A stretch of 64,000 nt of DNA from Gluconobacter morbifer G707 (GCF_000234355.1 NZ_AGQV01000001.1:372001-436000), one strand, 5' to 3'. Shown: positions 38,454 to 47,908, numbered from the stretch's first letter. A program made the numbers and translations. The notes: generated from the sequence alone by a model not told the origin.

Positions 38454-39515
38454 CTAGCTTCTTGCTGGTGCGGGCGGAAGGGTGATGCTTTCGCCGTTCC
38501 GCAGGGGAGCGAAAGTCCGGGCATGGCCGTGCATGGCGATCTTCAGCCGGGACGGAGGCTCGAGGATGGCTTCGTCGGTTAGCTGGAACGTCCCGAAATG
38601 GATGGGCAGGCCCGTGGATGCCTGAAGGGTGTCGAATGCCATCAGGGCTTCTTCAGGGCACATGTGAACGCGGCGCATGATCTCGCGGGGGGCATAGGCG
38701 CCGATCGGGAGAATGGCGAGGTCCATGACGGGCCAGCGGCGGTGAATGGCATCAAAATGTCTGCCCCAGGCGGTGTCGCCCGCGAAGAAGACTGTCTGGC
38801 CTTCTGTCTCGACTACGAAGCCACCCCACAGGGCGCGGTTGGTGTCGAAGGGGGTGCGTGCGCTTCCGTGCAGGGCGGGTGTCGCCGTGATGCGGGCACT
38901 GTCCGTTTCCGTTCTGTCCCACCAGTCCAGTTCAATGATGCGGGCCAGGCTGGTTTTTTCAAGATGGCGCCGGTTGCCGGAGAGGGTGATGCAAAGGGGA
39001 TCGTCCCGTCTGGCGAGGGCGCGCAGGGACGGGAAATCCATGTGGCCGTAATGGCAGTGCGAGACGAGTACGATGTCGATGCGGGGGAGGGTCTGGAGCA
39101 GGATGCCAGGCGGCCGCACACGACGGGGGCCGAAACTGCGGAAGGGGGAGCAGCGTTCCGAAAACACCGGGTCCGTTATGATACGGAGCGGTGCACGCCC
39201 CGCACGACCAAACTGGAGCAGGACGGTCGCATGACCGATGAACGTTGCAATGCATTCTTCCGGCTTCGGTTCCGGGAGGCTGAAGACCGGCTGGGGCGGC
39301 AGCGCGTCCGGCCAGCGCAGGCCGAGCATCCAGCGCAGGAGGTTCGCGCGGCGCTGGGCCGGTGTGCGGCCGGGAAGACTGGCATCCGGTCGCCAGGCGG
39401 GCGGGTTGAAGTAGCGACGGCCGTCGTGGTGCGGCGGGTTGTCATCAAGCACAAGCGCGTGTTTCACAATATGGTTTACCGATAAGCCATTGCTTCCGGC
39501 GTGACTTCGCGTCAT
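38454..39515 (-). CDS. metallo-beta-lactamase-fold protein with altered metal motif
   Basis: 353 residues resembling the NAPE-PLD/UlaG-like branch of the metallo-beta-lactamase fold. The N-terminus has HHDGRRYFNPPAW and FIGHATVLLQFG, and most metal ligands are in place (ALHGSART, FFAGDTAWG, PIHFGTFQL). The central HxHxDH motif reads SHCHYGHMD, with Gly157 where the conserved Asp belongs (codon GGC against GAC). Loss of that ligand should weaken or abolish one metal site. The protein might be inactive, use one metal, or be a recent mutant. No signal peptide. The start is uncertain within the first dozen codons. Confidence 0.8.
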   Translation of the reverse strand: MTRSHAGSNGLSVNHIVKHALVLDDNPPHHDGRRYFNPPAWRPDASLPGRTPAQRRANLLRWMLGLRWPDALPPQPVFSLPEPKPEECIATFIGHATVLLQFGRAGRAPLRIITDPVFSERCSPFRSFGPRRVRPPGILLQTLPRIDIVLVSHCHYGHMDFPSLRALARRDDPLCITLSGNRRHLEKTSLARIIELDWWDRTETDSARITATPALHGSARTPFDTNRALWGGFVVETEGQTVFFAGDTAWGRHFDAIHRRWPVMDLAILPIGAYAPREIMRRVHMCPEEALMAFDTLQASTGLPIHFGTFQLTDEAILEPPSRLKIAMHGHARTFAPLRNGESITLPPAPARS

Positions 39516-39590
39516 GCCGGGGCTGCAGAAGGTACGGGGGAAATCACAAGTCTGCTCCCCCGTTCGTCACAAGCCGGAGACCCCATTCCG

Positions 39591-41648
39591 ATGAGTACGC
39601 TTCCCGAACTTGCCATCAATACGATCCGTACCCTTTCGATGGAAGGCGTTGAACGTGCCAATTCCGGTCATCCGGGAACGGCCATGGCCCTTGCGCCCGC
39701 AATGTATGCCGTCTGGCAGCATGATCTGAAGTATGATCCGGCCGATCCTCTCTGGCCAGCCCGGGACCGTTTCGTCCTCTCCGTCGGTCATGCGTCCATG
39801 CTGCTCTATTCCACCCTGTTCCTAACGGGTGTGAAGGATGTGGAAAACGGCAGCGCCGTGGACCGGCCCGCCCTGACGGTCGAGGATCTTCAGAAATTCC
39901 GTCAGCTGGACTCCCGCACGCCGGGTCATCCGGAATACCGTTTTACCTCGGGTATCGAAACGACGACGGGGCCGCTGGGGCAGGGTTGCGGCAACTCCGT
40001 GGGTATGGCCATCGCACAGAAATGGCTGTCCACACATTACGACCGCCCGGGCTTCAAGCTGTTTGATTACCATGTGACGGTGTTCTGTGGGGATGGCGAC
40101 ATGATGGAAGGCGTGTCGTCCGAAGCGGCGTCCACGGCTGGCCATCTGGGGCTGGGGAACCTGACCTGGATCTATGATTCCAACCAGATTTCGATCGAAG
40201 GCTCCACCGACCTCGCCTTCACCGAGAACGTGGCCGGGCGCTTCGAGGCCTATAACTGGCATGTCCAGGTTCTGGATGATGCCAATGACGTCCAGGCCAT
40301 CATAAAGGCACTGGAAGTCGCCCATTCCGTTACGGACCGTCCGAGCATGATCGTCCTCAAAACGGTCATCGGTTATGGCGCGCCCAAGAAGGCCGGAACG
40401 GCTTCCGCTCATGGTGAGCCTTTGGGTGCTGAGGAGATCAAGGGTGCGAAGAAGGCTTATGGCTGGCCTGAAGACGCACCGGATTTCTACGTTCCGGATG
40501 GCGTGAAAGAGCACTTTGCCGAAGGTCTGGGCAAGCGCGGCGCGGAAGCGCATGCGGAATGGCGTGAGCTGTTCTCTGCCTATCGGGCGGCGCATCCTGA
40601 TCTTGCAGCCGAAATCGACGCCATTCTGGAGCACCGTCTGCCGGAGGGCTGGGACAAGGACATTCCGATCTTCGAAGCTGATGCCAAGGGCATCGCGTCC
40701 CGCGCCAGTTCGGGTCAGGTGCTGAATGCCGTTGCCAAGAACCTGCCGTGGATGATCGGTGGCTCCGCTGACCTGACGCCGTCCACGAAGACGGATATCA
40801 AGGGTGGCGGTTCGTTCCAGCCCGAGAAATGGAGCGGCACCTATGGTGGTCGCAACCTGCATTTCGGCGTTCGTGAACATGCCATGGGTTCGATCTGCAA
40901 CGGTATCGCGCTGTCCGGTATCCGGGCCTACGGTTCGGGCTTCCTGATCTTCTCGGATTACATGAAGGCGCCGATCCGTCTGTCGGCCATCATGGAACTG
41001 CCTGTCCTGTATATCTTCACGCATGATTCCATCGGCGTGGGCGAAGACGGACCGACACATCAGCCGATCGAGCAGCTGGCACAGCTCCGCGCGACCCCAG
41101 GCCTCATGACGATCCGCCCGTCCGACGCCAATGAGGTGGCCGAGGCGTGGCGTACGCTCATTCCCATGACGCACAAGCCGGCCGTGCTCGTGCTCAGCCG
41201 CCAGAATCTCCCGACGATCGACCGTACGAAATATGCGGCGGCCTCCGGTCTGGCAAAGGGTGCCTACGTGCTGGCGAGCTGTGAGGGCAAGCCGGACGTG
41301 ATCCTGATGGCGACGGGTTCGGAAGTGTCTCTCATCGTGGCGGCATACGAGAAGCTGACGGAGGAAGGCATCAAGGCCCGCGTGGTCTCAATGCCGAGCT
41401 TCGACCTCTTTGAAGAGCAGAGCCAGGAATACCGGGATTCCGTTCTGCCGCCGGATGTGATCGGCCGTGTAGCGGTTGAGCAGGCCGCGGCCTTTGGCTG
41501 GGACCGGTATGTCGGCCTTGGCGGCTCGATCATCGCCATGAACTCTTTCGGTGCGTCGGCTCCGGCTTCTGCCCTGCTGACGAAATTCGGCTTCACACCT
41601 GAGGCGGTTTACGACGCGGCCAAGCGCCAGTCCGCCCGCGGAAAATAA
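39591..41648 (+). CDS. tkt: transketolase
   Basis: 685 residues from the ATG at 39591; an upstream frame extension to 39501 is not conserved. Transketolase moves two-carbon units between sugar phosphates using thiamine diphosphate. Marks are RANSGHPGTAMALAPAMYAVW near the N-terminus, GPLGQGCGNSVGMAIAQKWL, the ThDP motif GDGDMMEGVSSEAAS near 155, FGVREHAMGSICNGIALSG and HDSIGVGEDGPTHQPIEQLA. It heads the pentose-phosphate gene block and is followed 13 bases later by tal-pgi, so the cluster is probably one operon. Confidence 0.97.
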   Translation: MSTLPELAINTIRTLSMEGVERANSGHPGTAMALAPAMYAVWQHDLKYDPADPLWPARDRFVLSVGHASMLLYSTLFLTGVKDVENGSAVDRPALTVEDLQKFRQLDSRTPGHPEYRFTSGIETTTGPLGQGCGNSVGMAIAQKWLSTHYDRPGFKLFDYHVTVFCGDGDMMEGVSSEAASTAGHLGLGNLTWIYDSNQISIEGSTDLAFTENVAGRFEAYNWHVQVLDDANDVQAIIKALEVAHSVTDRPSMIVLKTVIGYGAPKKAGTASAHGEPLGAEEIKGAKKAYGWPEDAPDFYVPDGVKEHFAEGLGKRGAEAHAEWRELFSAYRAAHPDLAAEIDAILEHRLPEGWDKDIPIFEADAKGIASRASSGQVLNAVAKNLPWMIGGSADLTPSTKTDIKGGGSFQPEKWSGTYGGRNLHFGVREHAMGSICNGIALSGIRAYGSGFLIFSDYMKAPIRLSAIMELPVLYIFTHDSIGVGEDGPTHQPIEQLAQLRATPGLMTIRPSDANEVAEAWRTLIPMTHKPAVLVLSRQNLPTIDRTKYAAASGLAKGAYVLASCEGKPDVILMATGSEVSLIVAAYEKLTEEGIKARVVSMPSFDLFEEQSQEYRDSVLPPDVIGRVAVEQAAAFGWDRYVGLGGSIIAMNSFGASAPASALLTKFGFTPEAVYDAAKRQSARGK

Positions 41649-41661
41649 TGGGAGAACGATA

Positions 41662-44532
41662 ATGGCGGATACCATTTCCAACACCAGCCTTGATGAGGTT
41701 GGCAGCGTTCTCAGGGATCTTGAGAAATTCGGCCAGTCTCCCTGGCTGGATTTTATCCAGCGCAGCTTCACGGAAGATGGCAGTCTGAAGAAGCTGGTGG
41801 AGGAGGATGGCCTGCGGGGCGTCACCTCCAACCCGGCCATCTTCGAGAAGGCCATCGGTCACGGAACGGAATACGATCCGCAGATCCGCAAGCTCCTAGA
41901 GGGGGAAGGACTTTCCCCCGGAGATCTGTACGAACATCTCGCAGTTGATGACATCCGCGCTGCCTGCGGCGTCCTGCATCCGGTCTTTCAGAAGACGAAA
42001 GGTCTGGACGGATATGTGAGCCTTGAGGTCTCGCCTTACCTGGCGTTCGACCCGCATGGCACCATCACCGAGGCGCGCCGTCTGTGGAAGACGGTCAGCC
42101 GCGAGAACCTGATGGTGAAGATCCCGGGGACGACGGAAGGATGCAGCGCCATCCGTGAAGCCATTGCGGATGGAATCAACATCAACGTCACGCTCCTGTT
42201 CTCGCTGGATGCGTACAAGGCGGTTCTGGAAGCCTATATTTCCGGTCTGGAAGCCCGCGTGGGCCGTGGTGAGGACATTTCCCGCCTGGCCAGTGTTGCA
42301 TCCTTCTTCGTCAGCCGGATCGACGGCAAGGTCGATGCCGAGATCGACCGCCGCGTGAAGGCGGGAGACCCGGAATCCGCGGCGCTGAAGGCACTGCGCG
42401 GCAAGGTGGCCATCGCCAACGCCAAGATGGCCTACCAGTACTATCTGGAAGTTAAAAACACGCCGCGCTGGAAAGCGCTGGCCGCCAAGGGCGCCAACCC
42501 GCAGCGTCTGCTGTGGGCCAGTACGGGAACGAAGGACAAGGCCTATTCCGACGTCCTGTATGTCGAGGAACTGATTGGCCCTGAAACGGTCAACACAATC
42601 CCGCCGGCAACGTTTGATGCCTTCCGCGATCACGGCAAGCTCCGCGAGAGTCTGACGGAGAACGTGGACGAAGCCCGGCATGTCATGGCTGAGGTCGAGC
42701 GTCTTTCGCTGGATCTGGATGGCGTGACGGCGAAGCTGGTCAAGGAGGGCTGCGCGTCGTTCTGCGTGGCCTTCGATGAACTGCTGACAGCTGTTGCCAC
42801 GAAGCGTGAAGCCGTTCTTGGAGACCGTCTGCTGCGTTTCAGTGCAGATCTTCCCGCTGAAATCCGCGATGACGTGGCGGCGGCCGAGAAGGAATGGAGT
42901 GTCAGTGGTATTCTGCGCCGGATCTGGAAGAAAGATCCGTCCGTCTGGACAAATGGCCCGGAAGCCGGATGGCTGAACTGGCTGAACATTGTTCAGGACC
43001 GCCTGTGGCATATCGACGAGCTGGAGGTTCTGGCCCGTGATGTCCGTACCCGCGGTTTCACGGACATCCTGCTGCTCGGTATGGGTGGATCGAGCCTTGG
43101 TCCGGAGGTTCTGGCCGAGACGTTCGGGCAGCAGAAGGGCTGGCCGAAGCTGCATGTGCTGGACAGCACCGATCCGCAGCAGGTGACGACGTTCAAGAAT
43201 GCCGTTGACCTCAAGAAAACGCTGTTCATTGTCGCCAGCAAATCCGGCGGGACGCTGGAGCCGAACATCCTCTTCGCCCATTTCTGGGACGTGGCAGGCC
43301 AGGCTCTTGGCAAGCATCCGGGCGAAAACTTCATCGCCATTACTGATCCCGGCTCGCACATGCAGAAGGTTGCCGAGGAGAACAAGTTCTGGCGGACATT
43401 CTTCGGTGATCCGAAGATTGGTGGCCGTTTCTCGGTCCTGTCCAATTTCGGGCTTGTTCCGGCAGCTGCGGCTGGACTGGATGTCCGCAAGTTCCTGAAA
43501 GTAACGCAGCTGCTTGTGGAATCCTGTGACGGCAGCGTACCGCCAGCCGCCAATCCGGGTGCGACGATCGGGCTGATCTTGGGACATGCGGCGAAGTGCT
43601 TCGGGCGTGACAAGGTGACGATCGTGGCATCCGAGGGGATCGCCTCTTTCGGAGCCTGGCTTGAGCAGCTCATTGCCGAAAGTACCGGCAAGAAGGGCAT
43701 CGGCCTTGTGCCGATCGATGAAGAGGAACTGGGCGCTCCCTCCGTTTACGGCAAGGACCGCGTCTTCGTGGATCTTCTGCTGGGTGACGACATGCCGGAC
43801 AGCCGGTTGGGTGCGCTGCGTGAAGCCGGAGCACCTGTCATCACCGTGCGTCTTGCGGAGCCGGCACAGCTTGGACAGGCGTTCTTCCTCTTCGAATTCG
43901 CCACGGCGGTTGCCGGAGCGGTTCTGGGGATCGATCCGTTCGACCAGCCGGATGTGGAGTTCAGCAAGGTCGAGACCCGCAAGCTGACCTCGGCTTACGC
44001 GGAGAAGGGATCACTGCCGGCGGAAACGCCTTTCGCGAAGGATGGCAGCCTGTCGTTCTACGCGGATGAGAAGAACGCGAAGGCTCTGGAAGGTGGTGAT
44101 GCTGTTGCCATCCTGAAGAAGCTGTTCGGTCAGGTGAAGCCGGGCGATTATGTCGGTCTGCTGGCGTATATCGAGCGTGACAGCAAGACCCGCGACTGGG
44201 CGCAGGCCGTTCGCATGGAACTTCGGGATGCGCTGAAGGTCGCCACGGCGGCAGAATTCGGCCCGCGGTTCCTGCACTCCACTGGGCAGGCTTACAAGGG
44301 TGGACCTGACAGCGGTGTTTTCCTCCAGGTCACCGCGACGGATGCGGCTGATGTTCCGGTTCCGGGGCATGGCTACAGCTTCAGTGTCGTGAAAGCGGCA
44401 CAGGCACGGGGCGATTTCGAGGTTCTGGCTGCCCGCGGGCGTCGTGCGCTGCGGGTTCATATTGATGGGCCGCTGGCCGAGGGGCTGAAATCTCTCGCAA
44501 CGGCAATCCATAAAGCGGTTGCAGGAGAATAA
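41662..44532 (+). CDS. tal-pgi: bifunctional transaldolase/glucose-6-phosphate isomerase
   Basis: 956 residues, a fusion of two enzymes. The transaldolase part (about 1-370) has the GVTSNPAIFEKAI motif and the Schiff-base Lys153 in ENLMVKIPGTTEG. The isomerase part (about 400-956) has GMGGSSLGPEVLAETFG, VASKSGGTLEPNILFAHFW, the catalytic region GRFSVLSNFGLVPAA, and GPRFLHSTGQAYKGG near the C-terminus. The fusion passes fructose-6-phosphate made by transaldolase or transketolase back to glucose-6-phosphate, which suits a cyclic pentose phosphate pathway. Such fusions are known in Gluconobacter and some other bacteria. Gaps to neighbours are 13 and 3 bases. Confidence 0.96.
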   Translation: MADTISNTSLDEVGSVLRDLEKFGQSPWLDFIQRSFTEDGSLKKLVEEDGLRGVTSNPAIFEKAIGHGTEYDPQIRKLLEGEGLSPGDLYEHLAVDDIRAACGVLHPVFQKTKGLDGYVSLEVSPYLAFDPHGTITEARRLWKTVSRENLMVKIPGTTEGCSAIREAIADGININVTLLFSLDAYKAVLEAYISGLEARVGRGEDISRLASVASFFVSRIDGKVDAEIDRRVKAGDPESAALKALRGKVAIANAKMAYQYYLEVKNTPRWKALAAKGANPQRLLWASTGTKDKAYSDVLYVEELIGPETVNTIPPATFDAFRDHGKLRESLTENVDEARHVMAEVERLSLDLDGVTAKLVKEGCASFCVAFDELLTAVATKREAVLGDRLLRFSADLPAEIRDDVAAAEKEWSVSGILRRIWKKDPSVWTNGPEAGWLNWLNIVQDRLWHIDELEVLARDVRTRGFTDILLLGMGGSSLGPEVLAETFGQQKGWPKLHVLDSTDPQQVTTFKNAVDLKKTLFIVASKSGGTLEPNILFAHFWDVAGQALGKHPGENFIAITDPGSHMQKVAEENKFWRTFFGDPKIGGRFSVLSNFGLVPAAAAGLDVRKFLKVTQLLVESCDGSVPPAANPGATIGLILGHAAKCFGRDKVTIVASEGIASFGAWLEQLIAESTGKKGIGLVPIDEEELGAPSVYGKDRVFVDLLLGDDMPDSRLGALREAGAPVITVRLAEPAQLGQAFFLFEFATAVAGAVLGIDPFDQPDVEFSKVETRKLTSAYAEKGSLPAETPFAKDGSLSFYADEKNAKALEGGDAVAILKKLFGQVKPGDYVGLLAYIERDSKTRDWAQAVRMELRDALKVATAAEFGPRFLHSTGQAYKGGPDSGVFLQVTATDAADVPVPGHGYSFSVVKAAQARGDFEVLAARGRRALRVHIDGPLAEGLKSLATAIHKAVAGE

Positions 44533-44535
44533 TCC

Positions 44536-45534
44536 ATGCGCATCGGTATTATCGGACTGGGACGGATGGGCGGCAATATTGCCGTCCGTCTGACACGCCA
44601 CGGCCATGATGTCGTCGTACACGACCGCACGGCGGAAGTGACGGCTTCCATCGTAAAACGCGCGGAAGGTGGACGTGCCACCGGCGCTGCCAGCGTGAGC
44701 GAACTGGTGCAGAAGCTTGAAGGGGACGAGCACCGCGTGGTGTGGGTCATGCTTCCGGCGGGCGCCATTACCGAAGCCTGCGTCAAGGAACTGGGCGGCC
44801 TTCTGGGCAAGGGTGACATCATCATCGATGGTGGCAACAGCTATTACAAGGACGATATGCGTCGCGCCAAGACACTGGCGGAGAAGGGCATCGACTATGT
44901 GGATGTCGGAACCTCCGGTGGCGTGTGGGGCCTCGATCGCGGCTATTGCATGATGTATGGCGGCACGAAGGCCGCCGCGGATTACATTGATCCGATCCTT
45001 GGGGCGCTGGCGCCGGGCAAGGGAGATGTGCCGGTCACGCCGAACCGTGACAAGCCGGGCCTCGATCTGCGCGCCGAGCAGGGCTATCTGCATTGTGGGC
45101 CGGCGGGATCAGGCCATTTCGTAAAGATGATCCATAACGGTATCGAATACGGCATGATGCAGGCCTTCGCGGAAGGCTTCGACATCATGAAAAGCAAGAA
45201 CTCCCCGGTTCTGGCCGAGGGAGACCGTTTCAACCTGAACATGGCCGACATCGCCGAAGTCTGGCGTCGTGGCAGCGTGGTGTCATCCTGGCTGCTTGAC
45301 CTGACGGCGGAAGCTCTGGCCCGGTCTGGCGAACTGAACGAGTTTTCGGGTGAAGTGGCGGATTCCGGCGAAGGACGCTGGACCATTGAAGCCGCCATCG
45401 AGGAAGACGTGCCGGCGCCTGTCATGACGGCTGCCCTGTTCACGCGCTTCCGTTCCCGTTCGGGTAACAATTTTGCCGAGAAAGTCCTTTCGGCCCAGCG
45501 TTTCGGTTTCGGCGGACACGTCGAGAAGAAATAA
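44536..45534 (+). CDS. gnd: 6-phosphogluconate dehydrogenase, short NAD-type
   Basis: 332 residues, the short form of decarboxylating 6-phosphogluconate dehydrogenase (the usual NADP form has about 470). The Rossmann motif is [15 protein letters not shown]. The second beta strand ends VVVHDRT with Asp30 where NADP-dependent enzymes have Asn before Arg, which favours NAD. Substrate and catalytic motifs are [35 protein letters not shown] and [19 protein letters not shown], with the Lys and Asn of the active site. The gene starts three bases after tal-pgi. It yields ribulose-5-phosphate, CO2 and probably NADH. Confidence 0.94.
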   Translation: MRIGIIGLGRMGGNIAVRLTRHGHDVVVHDRTAEVTASIVKRAEGGRATGAASVSELVQKLEGDEHRVVWVMLPAGAITEACVKELGGLLGKGDIIIDGGNSYYKDDMRRAKTLAEKGIDYVDVGTSGGVWGLDRGYCMMYGGTKAAADYIDPILGALAPGKGDVPVTPNRDKPGLDLRAEQGYLHCGPAGSGHFVKMIHNGIEYGMMQAFAEGFDIMKSKNSPVLAEGDRFNLNMADIAEVWRRGSVVSSWLLDLTAEALARSGELNEFSGEVADSGEGRWTIEAAIEEDVPAPVMTAALFTRFRSRSGNNFAEKVLSAQRFGFGGHVEKK

Positions 45535-45538
45535 GCCG

Positions 45539-45602
45539 CGGCTGCCAATGGGCAAGGGGAGAGGGACGCGTTATGCTCCGCTCCCCTTCTCACCCGCAGC
45601 CG
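45539..45602 (+). other. 64-base intercistronic hairpin in the pentose-phosphate operon
   Basis: CGGCTGC (45539-45545) pairs with GCAGCCG (45596-45602). GGG (45550-45552) pairs with CCC (45593-45595), and AAGGGGAG (45554-45561) pairs with CTCCCCTT (45581-45588), leaving a 19-base apical part. There is no T-run after it. It fills the gap between gnd and the HAD gene and ends just before that gene's ribosome site. It could protect the upstream message, direct processing or lower downstream expression. Confidence 0.65.
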
Positions 45603-45618
45603 AATGACAGGGGCTTTC

Positions 45619-46479
45619 ATGTCCGTTGATCTCGATACAATCCACGCGGCTCTTCCATCTTTACCGGATCAGATCCGGATGGTTGTGTCCGATATGGACG
45701 GCACTCTCCTGACGCCTGACAAGACAATGACGCCCGCCACGCTGGCCATGGCGAAAGCCTTGCAGGAGCGGGGAATTCCGCTCTGCCTCGCCAGCGCCCG
45801 TCCTCCCGCCGCCATGATCCGCTATATCGACCAGCTTGGTCTGACCGGACAGAATGCCGGATTCAACGGAGGCATCATTTTCTCGCCAGACGGCACTGCG
45901 ACCGTCAGTCGCATCCTTTCTCCCGACGTGCTTTCGGTCGTGTGCGACATGCTGCATGTTCATGGGATCGAGACCTGGTTCCTGCGGCAGTCCGAGTGGC
46001 TGGTGCTGGATGCCGCGTCACCCTTCGTCGAAAACGAGCGCCGCATCACGGGGCTGCAACCCCATCAGGTCGCGGATCTCAGGCAGCATTTCGATGGCAT
46101 TGGCAAGGTCATGGGCGTGAGCAACAACTATGACCTGCTACAGGATGTCGAGACCGAACTGTCCTCTATGCTCGGCGGAGAAGCCAGCGTGCGCCGGTCT
46201 TCGGAAATGCTGCTCGACATCACGCCGGCGCTGGCCAACAAGGGCGAGGCCGTGCGTGAACTGGCGGCAGCGCATGGCGTCCAGCCGCATGAGGTTGCTT
46301 GTCTTGGCGATGCCCATAACGATCTGCCAATGTTCCGCGTGGCAGGGTTAACCATCGCCATGGGGCAGGCCGAGGACGATGTGAAGGCCGCCGCACAGGT
46401 GACCACTGACACCAATGAGCGCGATGGCTGGGCCAGAGCTGTCGAACGTTACATTCTTCCGAGGGTTGAAAAGCCATGA
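45619..46479 (+). CDS. Cof-type HAD sugar-phosphate phosphatase
   Basis: 286 residues from the ATG at 45619, with CAGGGG five bases upstream; an ATG at 45604 is the alternative. HAD motif I is VVSDMDGTLLTPD with the nucleophile and acid Asp residues. The small-sugar phosphatase (type IIB/Cof) pattern continues with LCLASARPPAAM (motif II region), the Lys in ALANKGEAVRELA, and motif III/IV LGDAHNDLPMF. Its place between gnd and pgl suggests a sugar-phosphate substrate; which one is unknown. The stop overlaps the pgl start (ATGA). Confidence 0.85.
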   Translation: MSVDLDTIHAALPSLPDQIRMVVSDMDGTLLTPDKTMTPATLAMAKALQERGIPLCLASARPPAAMIRYIDQLGLTGQNAGFNGGIIFSPDGTATVSRILSPDVLSVVCDMLHVHGIETWFLRQSEWLVLDAASPFVENERRITGLQPHQVADLRQHFDGIGKVMGVSNNYDLLQDVETELSSMLGGEASVRRSSEMLLDITPALANKGEAVRELAAAHGVQPHEVACLGDAHNDLPMFRVAGLTIAMGQAEDDVKAAAQVTTDTNERDGWARAVERYILPRVEKP

Positions 46480-47216
46480 CCACAGATATCCGACACGCCA
46501 CGCTGGAAACGCTTCCTGATTCTGAAGCCGTCGCCCTGCGGATGGCCGATCTTCTGGTTGACGGGGTTCTGGCCAAGACGGAAGGAAAATTCCGTGTGGC
46601 GCTGTCGGGTGGATCGACGCCCAAACGCCTGTTCGAGCTGCTGGCTGCGCCGGCACTGGCCGCGAAGCTGCCCTGGGACCGGATCGAGATCTTTTATGGT
46701 GATGAACGCCATGTGCCGGAAGGCCATGCAGACAGCAACCATACGGTCGGTCACGCCACGCTGATCTCCCGTGTGCCGGTTCCGGCGGCCAATGTGCATC
46801 CCATTCCGACTGGGGGAACAGTCGCCGAAGACGCGCAGGCCTACGAAAAGATACTTCAGGTGGCGTATGGCGCCACGACACTGGACCCGAAGCGTCCTCT
46901 GTTCGATCTGGTCATGCTAGGCCTCGGCACGGATGGCCATACGGCCTCCCTGTTTCCTGGCCAGCCAGTCCTGAAGGAAACGAAAGCCTGGGTGGGGACG
47001 GCCGCGCCGCAGACCGCGCCGCATGAGCGCGTCACCCTGACCTATCCGGCCATCCGGTCAAGCGCGCTGGTGGTGTTTCTCGTGACCGGGGCGTCCAAGG
47101 TGGAAATGCTGCACCGACTGCGGAAGGGTGATCCGGCCCTGCCGTCAGCGCATGTGGAAAGTGACGGCCGGATCATCATTCTCGCGGATCGTGCCGCTAT
47201 GGGAGAAAACGCATGA
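46476..47216 (+). CDS. pgl: 6-phosphogluconolactonase
   Basis: 246 residues of the DevB/NagB-like lactonase family that hydrolyses 6-phosphogluconolactone, the step after glucose-6-phosphate dehydrogenase. Marks are FRVALSGGSTPKRLFELLA near the phosphate site, IEIFYGDERHVP, HPIPTGG, and FDLVMLGLGTDGHTASLFPG with the catalytic His. KVEMLHRL near the C-terminus is also typical. It overlaps the HAD gene and rpiA by four bases each, so translation of this stretch is coupled. Confidence 0.94.
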   Translation: MTTDIRHATLETLPDSEAVALRMADLLVDGVLAKTEGKFRVALSGGSTPKRLFELLAAPALAAKLPWDRIEIFYGDERHVPEGHADSNHTVGHATLISRVPVPAANVHPIPTGGTVAEDAQAYEKILQVAYGATTLDPKRPLFDLVMLGLGTDGHTASLFPGQPVLKETKAWVGTAAPQTAPHERVTLTYPAIRSSALVVFLVTGASKVEMLHRLRKGDPALPSAHVESDGRIIILADRAAMGENA

Positions 47217-47908
47217 CCGACCCGATGGACGTTCACAAGAAGACCGCTGCCCGCCGCGCGGCGGATATGGTGAAGAGCGGGATGGTCGTGGGAATTGGTA
47301 CGGGCAGCACTGCCGCCTTCATGATCGAACGTCTCGGGGAGCGTATCCGTGAAGAAGGGCTGGAGATCGTCGGAATTCCGACTTCCGATGACAGTGAGGA
47401 CAAGGCCGTTCATGCCGGGATTCCGCTGACGGATTTCGCGGCGCATCGCCGGATCGATCTGGCGATTGATGGTGCGGATGAAGTGCAGCGTGGTTCACTT
47501 CATCTTGTGAAGGGGCTGGGCGGTGCCCTGCTGCGCGAGAAGATCGTGGCGACGGCAGCGCGGAAATTCGTGGTGATTGTGGACGGACGCAAGCCGGTTG
47601 ACCTGCTCGGTGAGCGGGCACCAGTTCCCGTGGAAGTGATTCCGTTCGGTTGGGAATGCACGGCAGAGTATCTCGCATCCTGCGGGGCACGCGGCGTGAA
47701 GCCCCGTCAGGACCGGAATGGAGGCCTGTTTGTCAGTGACAACGGGAATATGGTTCTGGACTGTCATTTTGGTCCCATCGAGGACCCGGAAGCACTGGCC
47801 CGGAAAATCGATGCGATCGTCGGAGTGGTCGAGCACGGCATGTTCCTGAACATGGCCTCCGAAGTGCTTGTGGCGACGGAACAGGGAATTGAGCGATGGG
47901 AACCGTAA
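47213..47908 (+). CDS. rpiA: ribose-5-phosphate isomerase A
   Basis: 231 residues. RpiA interconverts ribulose-5-phosphate and ribose-5-phosphate. Signature segments are VGIGTGSTAAFMIERLGERI near residue 24 (phosphate loop), the active-site DLAIDGADEVQRGSLHLVKGLGGALLREKIVA near 82-115 with the Asp, Lys and Glu catalytic set, and GLFVSDNGNMVLDCHFG. The ATG at 47213 overlaps the pgl stop. Its last 13 bases overlap the start of gntK in another frame. Confidence 0.96.
   Translation: MTDPMDVHKKTAARRAADMVKSGMVVGIGTGSTAAFMIERLGERIREEGLEIVGIPTSDDSEDKAVHAGIPLTDFAAHRRIDLAIDGADEVQRGSLHLVKGLGGALLREKIVATAARKFVVIVDGRKPVDLLGERAPVPVEVIPFGWECTAEYLASCGARGVKPRQDRNGGLFVSDNGNMVLDCHFGPIEDPEALARKIDAIVGVVEHGMFLNMASEVLVATEQGIERWEP

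Noticed and set aside
41896-43587. 563-codon open frame antisense to tal-pgi
   Set aside because: Shadow of a strongly conserved coding sequence.
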